From: Curtobacterium pusillum
GTDB taxonomy: Bacteria; Actinomycetota; Actinomycetes; Actinomycetales; Microbacteriaceae
Assembly (NCBI RefSeq): GCF_013359865.1
Contig: NZ_JABMCE010000077.1
Span: forward strand, 1 to 64,000
Direction: 5' to 3'
DNA: 64,000 nt
Positions 21,727-31,717 of the stretch are shown in pieces. Under the pieces are notes generated by a model. That model did no database searches. It was not told where the DNA came from and worked only from the letters and a program-made list of their open reading frames with translations. Numbering within the stretch: position 1 is the stretch's first letter; each line of letters starts with the position of its first letter. The translations under genes and the position numbers were made by a program.

Positions 21727-22458
21727 GTGCGCGACGACGACATCGACGACACCGTCATCCGTCGACCCGGTGCTCCGCCGTCCGGCGACCCGGCGGAGGA
21801 CGCCCTCGGGGACACCGTGATCCGGCCTGTCCCGCAGGTGCCCGGCGAAGACGGTGCATCGGCGGTCGACGACACCGTGATCCGCCGGGAAGCCGCGCCG
21901 CGCCCGGCGGACGACCCGATCGACGACACGGTCGTCCGTGCGCGGAGGGGACCGGTCGAGCCGAGCGGGCCGCCCGCCGGAGCCGCGCCGCGCCTCCCGT
22001 CGGTCCCGCCGGCGCCGACGACCAGGGTGCCCTCGATCCGTGTCGGGGACCGCGTGCTGCGTCTCGACCGTCCCGTCATCGTGGGACGGCGCCCCTCACT
22101 GCCGCGGATCCTGCGTGGTCCGACTCCGGAACTCGTGACCGTGCCGTCGCGCAGCGGGCAGGTGTCCTCGTCGCACGTCCTGGTCCACGCCGAGGGCGAG
22201 GTCGCGGTGATCGACGACCTCCGTTCCACCAACGGGACGGTCGTGCGGCCGGCGGGTGCGGCACCGTTCCGCATGCCGGCCGGTGCGTCGAACGTCGTGC
22301 TGACGGGTACGGTTGTCGAGATCGGTGACGGCAACGTGATCGAGGTCCTCTCGCCGCACCTGCGGGTCGCACCGCCGTCGGGGGGCCTCCCACCCCTTCC
22401 CACGCGGCCGTCCGATCCAGCAACCGGCACGCCCCGAACCCCCAGAGAGCGATCCTGA
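21727..22458 (+). CDS. FHA-domain protein with four DDTVIR-type motifs
   Basis: 243 residues. The N-terminal third is Pro/Ala-rich and contains four near-regular copies of the motif (D/G)DTV(I/V)R, with threonines at T9, T30, T50 and T68. Residues about 100-215 form a forkhead-associated domain: RPVIVGRRPSLPR, SSSHVLV (conserved Ser-His) and DLRSTNGTVV. FHA domains bind phosphothreonine peptides, and the repeated Thr motifs are plausible targets of the kinase two genes away. GTG start with GGAGG upstream. First gene of the cluster; the phosphatase follows after three bases. Confidence 0.88.
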   Translation: MRDDDIDDTVIRRPGAPPSGDPAEDALGDTVIRPVPQVPGEDGASAVDDTVIRREAAPRPADDPIDDTVVRARRGPVEPSGPPAGAAPRLPSVPPAPTTRVPSIRVGDRVLRLDRPVIVGRRPSLPRILRGPTPELVTVPSRSGQVSSSHVLVHAEGEVAVIDDLRSTNGTVVRPAGAAPFRMPAGASNVVLTGTVVEIGDGNVIEVLSPHLRVAPPSGGLPPLPTRPSDPATGTPRTPRERS

Positions 22459-22461
22459 AAC

Positions 22462-23283
22462 GTGACCGAACTCGGCCGAGCAGCGACTGCGCACGCCATC
22501 GACGTCCCCGGTGCCGACGGCGCCTCCCTGACGCTCTCGTGGGGAGCCGCGACCGACGTCGGTCGGCGGCGTGACCACAACGAGGACAGCTACATCGTCG
22601 GGGCGCCGTTCTTCGTCGTCGCGGACGGCATGGGCGGACACCTCGCGGGGGACCGGGCGAGCGACGCCGTGGTTCGTCGGCTCGAGCAGGTGACCGAGAG
22701 CCCCTTCACCACGCGACAGGCCATCCAGCGGGCGCTCCTGCTCGCCACGGCCGACATCGAGCGTGCGGCGGGTGGCAACGCGATCGGAGCCGGGACGACG
22801 GTCACCGGGGTCGCGCTCGTCGCGTCACTCGGCCAGCCCGCAGCCCTCGTGTTCAACGTCGGCGACTCCCGGACCTACCGGATCGAGGGCGGCGTGCTCC
22901 GCCGCGTCACGGTCGACCACTCGGTCGTCCAGGAGATGGTCGACGCCGGCCTGCTCCGTTCCGAGGACGCCGAGCGGCACCCGGACAGCAACGTGATCAC
23001 ACGGGCCGTCGGCTTCGGGGAACCGCCGGAGCCGGACTGGTGGACGCTGCCGCTCCGTGCGGGGGACCGGTACATCGTCTGCTCCGACGGCCTGACGAAG
23101 GAACTCGGCGATGCGGGCATCGCCCGGATCGCCGCTCGGGTGCCCTCCGCGCAGGACCTCGCCGAGCGCCTCGTCGGCGATGCGGTGGTCGCCGGCGGGC
23201 GGGACAACGTGACGGTGGTCGTGCTCCAGGTGGACGACGCACCGGACGACGGGGACGTGGAGGACACGCTCCCGCGCCACTGA
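22462..23283 (+). CDS. PP2C-type Ser/Thr phosphatase
   Basis: 273-residue metal-dependent protein phosphatase, expected to reverse the neighbouring kinase. Motifs: RDHNEDS (D42), FVVADGMGGHLAGDRAS (D55, G56), GDSRTYR, CSDGLTKEL and GGRDNVTVVVL, so the metal ligands are intact. It has no membrane segment and is cytosolic. The extreme C-terminus, DVEDTLPRH, holds a Thr (T269) in a context like the DDTVIR motifs of the upstream FHA protein. GTG start three bases after that gene. The equivalent of prpC in the bifidobacterial PFNA cluster. Confidence 0.95.
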   Translation: MTELGRAATAHAIDVPGADGASLTLSWGAATDVGRRRDHNEDSYIVGAPFFVVADGMGGHLAGDRASDAVVRRLEQVTESPFTTRQAIQRALLLATADIERAAGGNAIGAGTTVTGVALVASLGQPAALVFNVGDSRTYRIEGGVLRRVTVDHSVVQEMVDAGLLRSEDAERHPDSNVITRAVGFGEPPEPDWWTLPLRAGDRYIVCSDGLTKELGDAGIARIAARVPSAQDLAERLVGDAVVAGGRDNVTVVVLQVDDAPDDGDVEDTLPRH

Positions 23284-23286
23284 CTG

Positions 23287-23336
23287 CCCCCCGAACTGGG
23301 GGACCATGGTCCTTCCGCACGCAGCGGTGTGCGGAA
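23287..23336 (+). promoter_or_regulatory. Three successive dyads upstream of the kinase promoter
   Basis: Between phosphatase and kinase lie a CCCCC-GAACT-GGGGG hairpin (within 23288-23302), a perfect 12-base palindrome GGACCATGGTCC (23301-23312), and a perfect inverted repeat TTCCGCAC-N8-GTGCGGAA (23313-23336). The first is terminator-like. The last ends 20 bases before the kinase -10, at the -35 position, and could be an operator. Confidence 0.48.
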
Positions 23337-23356
23337 TGTCGGTCGCACACGGTTCG

Positions 23357-23362
23357 TAGAAT
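23357..23362 (+). promoter_or_regulatory. -10 element of the kinase gene
   Basis: TAGAAT, a near-consensus -10, would give a leader of about 45 bases ending in the GGGGAGGAG ribosome-binding site. It provides a second entry point into the cluster separate from the FHA promoter. Confidence 0.5.
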
Positions 23363-23412
23363 GACATGGCCGTGACGAGAGAGCTGGCCGCTCGGCCGGG
23401 GAGGAGAGGACG

Positions 23413-24825
23413 ATGGCGCGACGCCTGCCGTCCACCCCGCCCGTGATCGCGGGCTTCAGTCCCGTGCACGTCCTCGGTTCCGGCGGCTTCGCCGACGTCT
23501 TCCTCTACGAGCAGGACATGCCGCGGCGTCAGGTCGCCGTCAAGGTGCTCCTCGACGAGGTCGTCGACGACCGCGTCCGTCAGATGTTCCAGGCCGAGGC
23601 GAACCTCATGGCGCGCCTCAGCACGCACCCCTCGATCCTCACGGTCTTCCAGGCGAGCGTCGCATCGGACGGCCGACCGTACCTCGTCATGGAGCTCTGC
23701 TCGTCATCGCTGAGCGAGCGCTACCGCCGTGAGCCGATCCCGGTGTCCGAGGTCCTCGCGATCGGCATCCGCATCGGCTCGGCGCTCGAGACGGCACACC
23801 GCGAAGGCGTGCTCCACCGCGACATCAAGCCCTCGAACATCCTGCTCACGGCGTACGGCAACCCGGTCCTGTCCGACTTCGGCATCGCGGCGACCATCGG
23901 CGAGGCCGACCCGGACGAGCCGATCGGCATGTCGATCCCGTGGTCCGCACCCGAGGTCCTCATCGACGAGTCGCGCGGCACCATCCAGTCCGAGGTGTAC
24001 TCGCTCGCCGCGACCGTGTTCTCGCTCCTCGCCGGTCGCAGCCCGTTCGAGGTGCGCGGCGGCAAGAACGGCGCCGCCGACCTGATGGGGCGTATCGACA
24101 AGGGCGGTGTGAAGCCGACCGGTCGCACCGACGTCCCGCCGTCGCTCGAGCGCCTGCTCGCGGCGGCGATGTCGCGCAAGGTCGCGGGGCGCCCCTCGAC
24201 GGTGATGGAACTCGTCCGGGGCTTCCAACAGGTCGAGGCCGAGCTCGGCATCCCGCAGACACCGGCCGACGTCGCGGTCGAGGCGTGGGCGGTCGCGACC
24301 CCGACCCCCGACGGCGACCGCACCATGATCCGCGAGCTCCAGCCACCGACCCGCGTCGGCGCGCGGCGACGCACGCGCAAGGCGGTGCAGGGCGGTTCGA
24401 CGGCGGCAGCGTCGCAGAGCGGCGGCACCGTCCATCGCACCGGATCGGTCACCCGCGCCCGACGTCGCACGCGATCGACGCTGGTCTGGGCGACATCGCT
24501 GGCGGTCGTGGTCGTCGCAGCACTCGCGATCGCCACCGTCATCGTCGTCGGACGTCTGGGCACCGGTGCGATCCCGGTGGTGACCGACGTCCACGCCCGG
24601 TCCTCCACGGGCTCCGTGACCTTCACCTGGGCCGACCCGGGGCTGCGCACCGGCGACACCTACGTCATCTCGTCGAACGGCGCCTCGAGCCAGCAGACCG
24701 GCACGAGCTTCGTCGTGTCCGGGAAGAAGGGCGACGAGGAGTGCATCGCCGTGGCGGTCAACCGTGACGGGAAGACCGGCGCCGCGAGTGCCCAGAAGTG
24801 CGCCACGATCGGGAGCGCCGGGTGA
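23413..24825 (+). CDS. Membrane Ser/Thr protein kinase with extracellular FN3-like domain
   Basis: 470-residue Hanks-type kinase. The cytosolic kinase domain (about 12-275) is intact: glycine loop VLGSGGFADVF, Lys K44 in AVKVLL, HRDIKPSNIL (D137, K139), DFG (D155) and SAPEVL. A basic linker holds GDRTMIRE (T304), similar to the Thr motifs of the FHA protein and a possible autophosphorylation site. One transmembrane helix lies at about 356-381. The external part, about 85 residues, is a beta-rich FN3-like domain instead of PASTA repeats. It corresponds to pkb2 of the Bifidobacterium PFNA cluster. ATG after GGGGAGGAG; its stop overlaps the next GTG. Confidence 0.95.
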   Translation: MARRLPSTPPVIAGFSPVHVLGSGGFADVFLYEQDMPRRQVAVKVLLDEVVDDRVRQMFQAEANLMARLSTHPSILTVFQASVASDGRPYLVMELCSSSLSERYRREPIPVSEVLAIGIRIGSALETAHREGVLHRDIKPSNILLTAYGNPVLSDFGIAATIGEADPDEPIGMSIPWSAPEVLIDESRGTIQSEVYSLAATVFSLLAGRSPFEVRGGKNGAADLMGRIDKGGVKPTGRTDVPPSLERLLAAAMSRKVAGRPSTVMELVRGFQQVEAELGIPQTPADVAVEAWAVATPTPDGDRTMIRELQPPTRVGARRRTRKAVQGGSTAAASQSGGTVHRTGSVTRARRRTRSTLVWATSLAVVVVAALAIATVIVVGRLGTGAIPVVTDVHARSSTGSVTFTWADPGLRTGDTYVISSNGASSQQTGTSFVVSGKKGDEECIAVAVNRDGKTGAASAQKCATIGSAG

Positions 24826-27800
24826 TCCGGGCGTTCCTCGCCAAGCACCGGTCCGCGGCCGTGACGGTCGGTGCGTCGATCGTCGTCGGGGCCGTCGTCG
24901 CCACCACTGCCGTCGCCTCGACGGGGTACCACACGCAGCGCGTCGACCTCGGGGACGGCACCGTCTGGGTCCCGTCGGCCGAGTACGGCGCGGTCGGTCG
25001 GGCCAACACCGGCGTCCTCCAGCTCAACACCGCCGTGGAGACCGCGAGCGACAGTCTCTCCGTCCTGCAGCGCGGGTCGACGGTCTACAGCGTGGACGAG
25101 ACGAAGGGCACCGTCGCCAAGGTCGACGTCGCCGACGCCACCGTCGCCGACCCTGTCACGCTGCCCGCGGGCTCGCCGCAGGTGTTCTTCGCCGGCGCCA
25201 CGGCCGTGATCGGCAACGGCGACACCGGGGAGCTCTGGGCGACGCCCGCGAAGGACCTCGGCGAGTTCGACGCCTCGACGAAGGCCGACCTCACGCTCGG
25301 AGCAGACGCCGTGTTCGACGCCTCGGACCACCACGTCGCGGTGTACTCGCCGAAGACCGGCACCGCCGCGCTCGTCGACGTCGGAAGCACGCTGTCGGTC
25401 GCGAAGCGATGGACGGTGAAGATGGACCGCGCCGACGACTTCCAGGTCGCGTCCTTCGGCGACCACCTCGCGGTGCTCGACCGGACGTCGGGGACGATCT
25501 CGGTCGACGGCGACACGGTCGACCTCGGTGCCCGTGTCGGCACCGCGCCCTCGCTGCAGCGATCCACCGACGATGCATCCGAAGCGGTCGTGGCCGGGAC
25601 GGCGGGGCTCGTGCGCGTGTCGGCGTCCGGCAGCGTCGACACCACCGCCCTCCAGGTGTCCGGACGCGCCGCTCGACCGACCGTCGTCGGCTCGTGCACC
25701 TACGCGGCGTGGGCCGGCGGCCAGGCGCTCGACACGTGCAAGGGGAACGGTCTGCAGCGCCTCGCGAGCACCGGCGGGACCGGCGACCTGCAGATCCTGC
25801 ACAACGGGGAGACGGTGGTCGCGAACGACCCGCAGAGCGGCCGGTCCTGGGCGATCGACCGCAGCGGCCAGCTCATCGACAACTGGGCCGACCTCATCAA
25901 GAAGGACGAGGACCAGCAGCAGGAGCAGGTGTCCGACGACGACCCCGAGATCGACAAGGACCAGAAGCCGCCGGTGGCGGTCGATGACGATCTGGGCGCC
26001 CGTCCGGGACGCACCACGAGCCTCCCGGTCCTGCTCAACGACTACGACCCGAACGGCGACCCGATCGTCGTGAGCGAGGTCGGCAGCATCGGCGACGCGG
26101 TCGGCGACGTCGCGATCGTCGGCGACGGCCAGCGTCTGCAGATCACGCTCTCCGCCCGCGCGACCGGCACCGTCTCGTTCCCGTACACGATCACCGACGG
26201 GAACGGCGGCTCGGACGCAGCGACGGTCACGGTGACCGTCCGACCCGATTCGGAGAACGACCCACCGCGCCAGGTCCGCAAGACGTCGGCCGACGCCGTG
26301 CAGAACGGGCACGTCGTCACGAACGTGCTCGGCGACTGGGTCGACCCCGACGGCGACCCCGTGTACCTCGAGTCGGCGACCGCGTCGGACGCCGACCGCG
26401 TCTCCACGACGCCGGACGGTCTCCTCGACTACCGCAACGCGAGCGGCCGCACCGGCGACCGTGCCGTCCAGCTGGTGGTGAGCGACGGGCGGGCCGACGG
26501 CCGCGGATCCGTGACGGTGCACGTGGCCAAGCAGGGCAGCGTGCCGCTGTACGCCGACCCGTTCCCGGTCCGCGGCTACGCCGGCAAGACGTTCACCGTC
26601 GACCCGCTCGACCACGTCCGAGGCGGGAACGGCACGGTCACGCTGACGAGCGTGTCGTCGGCCAGCGGACTGACCGTCACGCCCAGCTACGACTCCGGCA
26701 CCTTCCGGGTGCAGGGCGCGAGCGCCGGCGACCACCAGCTCGAGTACACGGTCACCGACGGCACGAAGACCTCCAGCGGCATCGTCCGCATCACCATCCT
26801 GGCCCCACCGGACGCGTCGACCGCGCCCATCACCACGCCGAAGACGGTGTTCGTCAACACGCTGTCGACGAAGGACACCGACGTCACCGCGACTGACATC
26901 GACCCCGCGGGCGGCGTCCTGCTCGTGACGGCGCTCGACGGACCCGAGCGCGGGTCCGGCGTCCAGGCGAGCATCCTCGACCAGCACACCGTGCGTGTCA
27001 CGCTCACGGCACCGCTCGACGGGCCGGTGTCCTTCGGGTACACCGAGACCAACGGTCTCGCATCCGCGACGGGCACGATCACGGTGGTCGAGATCCCGAA
27101 GCCCGACCGGATCCAGCCGCCCGTCGCCCAGCCGGACGCCGCGACCGTGCGGGTCGGCGACGTCGCGAACATCGACGTGCTCGCCAACGACACCCAGCCC
27201 GAGGGCGAACCGCTGACCCTGCAGCCGGACCTCGTGCAGAACGTCCCCGGCGACGGCGGACTGCTGTTCGTGTCCGGTGACCACCTGCGGTACCTGGCGC
27301 CGACCACCCCCGGCAACTACACCGCCGTCTACCGCGTCGCCGGTCCGGACGGGCAGTACGCCGACGCGACCGTGTCGATCTCGGTGCGCGAGCAGGACGC
27401 GGCCACGAACAACCCCCCGGTCCCGCAGACCGTCACCGCGCGTGTGGTCGCAGGGCAGTCGGTCCGGGTGTCGATCCCGCTCAACGGCATCGACCCCGAC
27501 GGCGACTCGGTGCAGCTCGTGGGGGTGGCGTCGAACCCGGACAAGGGATCCGTCGCCGACGTCGCCTCGGACGCGCTGACGTACGAGGCCGGCGACTACT
27601 CGGCCGGGACCGACGAGTTCACGTACACGGTCGTCGACGCGCTCGGCGCCCGAGCGACGGGGACCGTGCGCGTCGGCATCGCGCCCCGCGCGGAACAGGC
27701 GTCGAACCCGGTCGCCGAAGCCGACCACGTCACGATCCGTCCCGGCGGCTCGGTCACCGTCCGCGTCCTGCAGAACGACTCCGACCCCGAGGGCGGGCAG

Positions 27801-30680
27801 CTGACCGTCACGAAGGCCGAGCCGACCGCGAAGGACGTGTCGGCGAAGGTCCTCCGGAAGCAGCAGATCCGCGTGACACCGCCGAAGTCGGCGAAGAGCG
27901 GCGACTACGCGGTCCTGTACACGGTCGCGAACGAGAACGGCGGCGCCAGCACGGCGTTCCTCACCGTCACGGTCGACCCGGACGCACAGCCCCTGCGGCC
28001 CGAGGTCGACGACACGACGCTCGACCTGCAGGACATCCTGCACCGGCAGAGCGTCACGGTCGACGTCCTCGACAACGTGTTCTTCGCCGAGGGCACGACC
28101 GCCGACCTGAAGGTGGGCGTCGTCGACGGGTACGGGGACACCGCTCGCACGACCGACGACCAGCGGATCGTCGTCCGCCTGACCGACGACTCGCAGGTCA
28201 TCCCGTTCTCGGTCGCCCGCGTCGACCACCCGGACATCGTCGCCTACGGCTTCATCCACGTCCCGGGGTTCGACGACGCGCTGCCGCAGATCAACCGGAC
28301 CGCGGGGGCGATCACCGTCAAGAGCGAGGCGACCGTCCGGATCCCGCTGTCGAAGTACGTGATCACCGCGAACGGGCAGACCGCGAAGATCACCGACGAC
28401 GGCACGGTCAAGGCGACGCACGCGAACGGGCAGGACCTGGTGGTCGACTCGTCCACGCTGCAGTTCACCTCGTCGAAGCTGTACTACGGCAACGCCTCCA
28501 TCTCGTTCGAGGTCACCGACGGCTCGAACGCGAACGGAGGGAAGGGGCGAGTCGCCACGCTCGTCCTGCCGATCAAGGTGACGCCGCGGTCGAACCAACC
28601 GCCGGCCTTCACCGGGTCCGCGGTCGACATGCAGCCGGGGGAGTCGCGCTCGATCGACCTCACGAAGCTCACCGACTACCCGTACCCGAAGGACCTCCCC
28701 GAACTGCGGTACTCGGTCGTCAGCAAGCCGAGCGACGGCACCACCGCGACGATCTCGGGCCGGACGCTGACGATCAAGGTCGCGGACACCGCGAAGAAGA
28801 ACACCACCGCGGCGATCGGCATCGGCGTCGCCGACGACGCGAACGCCGGACGCTCCGGTGTCGTCAACGTGGACGTCGTCGCATCGACCCGGCCGCTCGT
28901 GCAGCCCGGCGCGGACAAGTCCGTCACGAAGCGTGGCCAGACCACCACGATCGACGTGCTCGCCAACGACCAGCCGACGAACCCGTTCCCGGAGCAGCGG
29001 CTGCGGGTCGTGAACATCCGCGGCCTGTCCGGTGGGCTGCCGGGGGGCGTGACGGTCACCCCGAGCGCGGACAAGTCGCGCCTGCAGGTCAGCGTCTCCG
29101 ACAACGCCAAGCCGGCCGACACCCACCTCCAGTACCAGGTGGCCGACGCGACCGACGACCCCGACCGGTACGTCTGGGGCGACGTGACGATCTCGGTGCA
29201 GGACGTCCCGGACGCACCCGGCGCTCCGACGCGCACGGGCTCGTACGAGGGCGGCCAGGCGACGCTCACCTGGTCGACCCCGCAGGCGAACAACTCGCCG
29301 ATCACCGGGTACCGGCTGCAGGGCACCAACGGGGTGTCGAAGGACTGCGGCACGGCGACCGTCTGCACGATCACCGGTCTCGATCCGAAGGGGTCGTACC
29401 AGTTCTCCGTCGTCGCGACCAACGCCGTCGGGGACTCCGACGCCTCGCCGAAGTCGGCGTCGATCAGCGCGGACTTCGTGCCCGCACCGCCGACCGGCAT
29501 CACCGTCACGCCGAGCACGAGCACGCCGAACCAGCTCGACGTGGACTGGAACGCGGTCGCCGCCCCGAACAACGGCACCGCGGTGAACAACTACGTCGTG
29601 ACGATCGAGGGCCCCGGGCTGTCCTCGACCCGGAGCACGGGCACGGCGACCAGCACGTCCTTCACCGGGGCCCAGAGTGGGGCGCAGTACAAGGTGACGG
29701 TCTCCGCCCGCAACGGCGCGGACCGCAACGGCACGGTCGTGCAGTGGAACTCGGCGTCCGCCACCGGCACGGCGGTCGGGACGCCCGGGAAGGTGCAGAA
29801 CCTCACGGCAACCGTCGGTGACCGCTCGAACCACGGAAGATCGACCGTCACGCTCACCTGGGCGGGTGCTGAACCAGCCGGCGGATCCGGGCCGTCCTAC
29901 TCGGCGTACCGAGTCAGCGGCCAGATCGACTGCAAGTCGCCGTCGGGTACGTACCTCGGTTCCCAATCCGGCGTGACCGACTCGGTCGGGTACGGCAAGC
30001 CGCTGTACGCGGTGGTGTCCAGCAACGGCACGTTCTGCAACGTCGAGTACGCGTCGACGCAGACGTACGAGACGCCATCCGGCACCGTCGACGCTCGGAG
30101 CGACCTCGAGAGCACCGACGGCGACCATTGGCAGGTTCGTGTCAGCGACCCCACCGGCGCCTCCGGTGACGGTCTCCACTACGAGATCGACTCCGGGAAC
30201 GGATTCGAGATACTGAACGGGTCGTGGCAGGGCGTGCCGGGCGACGGGTACAACAGCCAGACCGACATCGTCGTGCGCGCGTGCGGTGGACCGGATGTCG
30301 GGACGTACTGCCAGGACTCCGGTCAGTGGAAGCACATCACTGCCGCAGCCATCTCGACGGAGGTGTCACTGAACGGAGCCACCCCGACCGCGCTGAACCT
30401 CACGGCTCCGCCCGGGGCCCTGGCCGTGACCTACGACGTCGAGTGGTACGCGTCGGGCTCGGTCGTCGGCGATTCAGGCGTCGGTCGTGTCGGATCGCAG
30501 ACCGACTGGAAGCCGGGCGTAGCGCTCAACACTCCGACGGGCGGCTACTGGGTGCGGATCCGAGCGAAGGTCGATGCACCGAACGCCGACGCCGGCTCGC
30601 AGACCGGGACGTGGACGGACCCCGTCCAGCTCGACCCTGCTCCGTCCCCGACGGATTCGACACCTCAGTCCGGTACCTGA
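24822..30680 (+). CDS. Giant Ig-like/FN3 repeat surface protein
   Basis: 1952 residues. A basic start and one hydrophobic segment (about 14-36) anchor or export it. Residues about 40-370 are beta-rich, with a recurring pattern that may be a propeller. From about 383 to 1450 come about eleven cadherin/Ig-like repeats, several marked by NDxDPxGDP-type calcium-binding-like motifs, for example LNDYDPNGDP and LANDTQPEGEP. Three FN3 domains follow (about 1461-1755), then a unique C-terminal domain ending in a Ser/Pro-rich tail. No LPXTG sorting signal is present. The GTG start overlaps the kinase stop, with GGGAG just upstream. It matches the fn3 gene of the PFNA cluster; a role in adhesion or envelope sensing is inferred. 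Confidence 0.88.
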   Translation: MIRAFLAKHRSAAVTVGASIVVGAVVATTAVASTGYHTQRVDLGDGTVWVPSAEYGAVGRANTGVLQLNTAVETASDSLSVLQRGSTVYSVDETKGTVAKVDVADATVADPVTLPAGSPQVFFAGATAVIGNGDTGELWATPAKDLGEFDASTKADLTLGADAVFDASDHHVAVYSPKTGTAALVDVGSTLSVAKRWTVKMDRADDFQVASFGDHLAVLDRTSGTISVDGDTVDLGARVGTAPSLQRSTDDASEAVVAGTAGLVRVSASGSVDTTALQVSGRAARPTVVGSCTYAAWAGGQALDTCKGNGLQRLASTGGTGDLQILHNGETVVANDPQSGRSWAIDRSGQLIDNWADLIKKDEDQQQEQVSDDDPEIDKDQKPPVAVDDDLGARPGRTTSLPVLLNDYDPNGDPIVVSEVGSIGDAVGDVAIVGDGQRLQITLSARATGTVSFPYTITDGNGGSDAATVTVTVRPDSENDPPRQVRKTSADAVQNGHVVTNVLGDWVDPDGDPVYLESATASDADRVSTTPDGLLDYRNASGRTGDRAVQLVVSDGRADGRGSVTVHVAKQGSVPLYADPFPVRGYAGKTFTVDPLDHVRGGNGTVTLTSVSSASGLTVTPSYDSGTFRVQGASAGDHQLEYTVTDGTKTSSGIVRITILAPPDASTAPITTPKTVFVNTLSTKDTDVTATDIDPAGGVLLVTALDGPERGSGVQASILDQHTVRVTLTAPLDGPVSFGYTETNGLASATGTITVVEIPKPDRIQPPVAQPDAATVRVGDVANIDVLANDTQPEGEPLTLQPDLVQNVPGDGGLLFVSGDHLRYLAPTTPGNYTAVYRVAGPDGQYADATVSISVREQDAATNNPPVPQTVTARVVAGQSVRVSIPLNGIDPDGDSVQLVGVASNPDKGSVADVASDALTYEAGDYSAGTDEFTYTVVDALGARATGTVRVGIAPRAEQASNPVAEADHVTIRPGGSVTVRVLQNDSDPEGGQLTVTKAEPTAKDVSAKVLRKQQIRVTPPKSAKSGDYAVLYTVANENGGASTAFLTVTVDPDAQPLRPEVDDTTLDLQDILHRQSVTVDVLDNVFFAEGTTADLKVGVVDGYGDTARTTDDQRIVVRLTDDSQVIPFSVARVDHPDIVAYGFIHVPGFDDALPQINRTAGAITVKSEATVRIPLSKYVITANGQTAKITDDGTVKATHANGQDLVVDSSTLQFTSSKLYYGNASISFEVTDGSNANGGKGRVATLVLPIKVTPRSNQPPAFTGSAVDMQPGESRSIDLTKLTDYPYPKDLPELRYSVVSKPSDGTTATISGRTLTIKVADTAKKNTTAAIGIGVADDANAGRSGVVNVDVVASTRPLVQPGADKSVTKRGQTTTIDVLANDQPTNPFPEQRLRVVNIRGLSGGLPGGVTVTPSADKSRLQVSVSDNAKPADTHLQYQVADATDDPDRYVWGDVTISVQDVPDAPGAPTRTGSYEGGQATLTWSTPQANNSPITGYRLQGTNGVSKDCGTATVCTITGLDPKGSYQFSVVATNAVGDSDASPKSASISADFVPAPPTGITVTPSTSTPNQLDVDWNAVAAPNNGTAVNNYVVTIEGPGLSSTRSTGTATSTSFTGAQSGAQYKVTVSARNGADRNGTVVQWNSASATGTAVGTPGKVQNLTATVGDRSNHGRSTVTLTWAGAEPAGGSGPSYSAYRVSGQIDCKSPSGTYLGSQSGVTDSVGYGKPLYAVVSSNGTFCNVEYASTQTYETPSGTVDARSDLESTDGDHWQVRVSDPTGASGDGLHYEIDSGNGFEILNGSWQGVPGDGYNSQTDIVVRACGGPDVGTYCQDSGQWKHITAAAISTEVSLNGATPTALNLTAPPGALAVTYDVEWYASGSVVGDSGVGRVGSQTDWKPGVALNTPTGGYWVRIRAKVDAPNADAGSQTGTWTDPVQLDPAPSPTDSTPQSGT

Positions 30681-30700
30681 GATCCGGCTCGCCCAGCCTC

Positions 30701-30706
30701 TACGCT
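30701..30706 (+). promoter_or_regulatory. Possible -10 upstream of the MoxR gene
   Basis: TACGCT lies 40 bases before the MoxR ATG, in the 65-base gap after the giant gene. It could restart transcription of the distal half of the cluster. No clear -35. Confidence 0.38.
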
Positions 30707-30745
30707 GCCCGTAACGCCATCCCCGAGAACGAGGAACGACACCGC

Positions 30746-31713
<968 letters not shown>

Positions 31714-31717
<4 letters not shown>

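Noticed and set aside
23366..23412. ATG just after the kinase -10 as a leaderless start
   Set aside because: It is out of frame with the kinase and ends within the kinase N-terminal region; the kinase has a strong GGGGAGGAG before ATG 23413.
24660..30335. A 1891-codon open frame on the minus strand
   Set aside because: It is antisense to the giant FN3 gene, made of Arg/Val/Asp-rich shadow codons typical of high-GC third positions, and has no recognisable domain.
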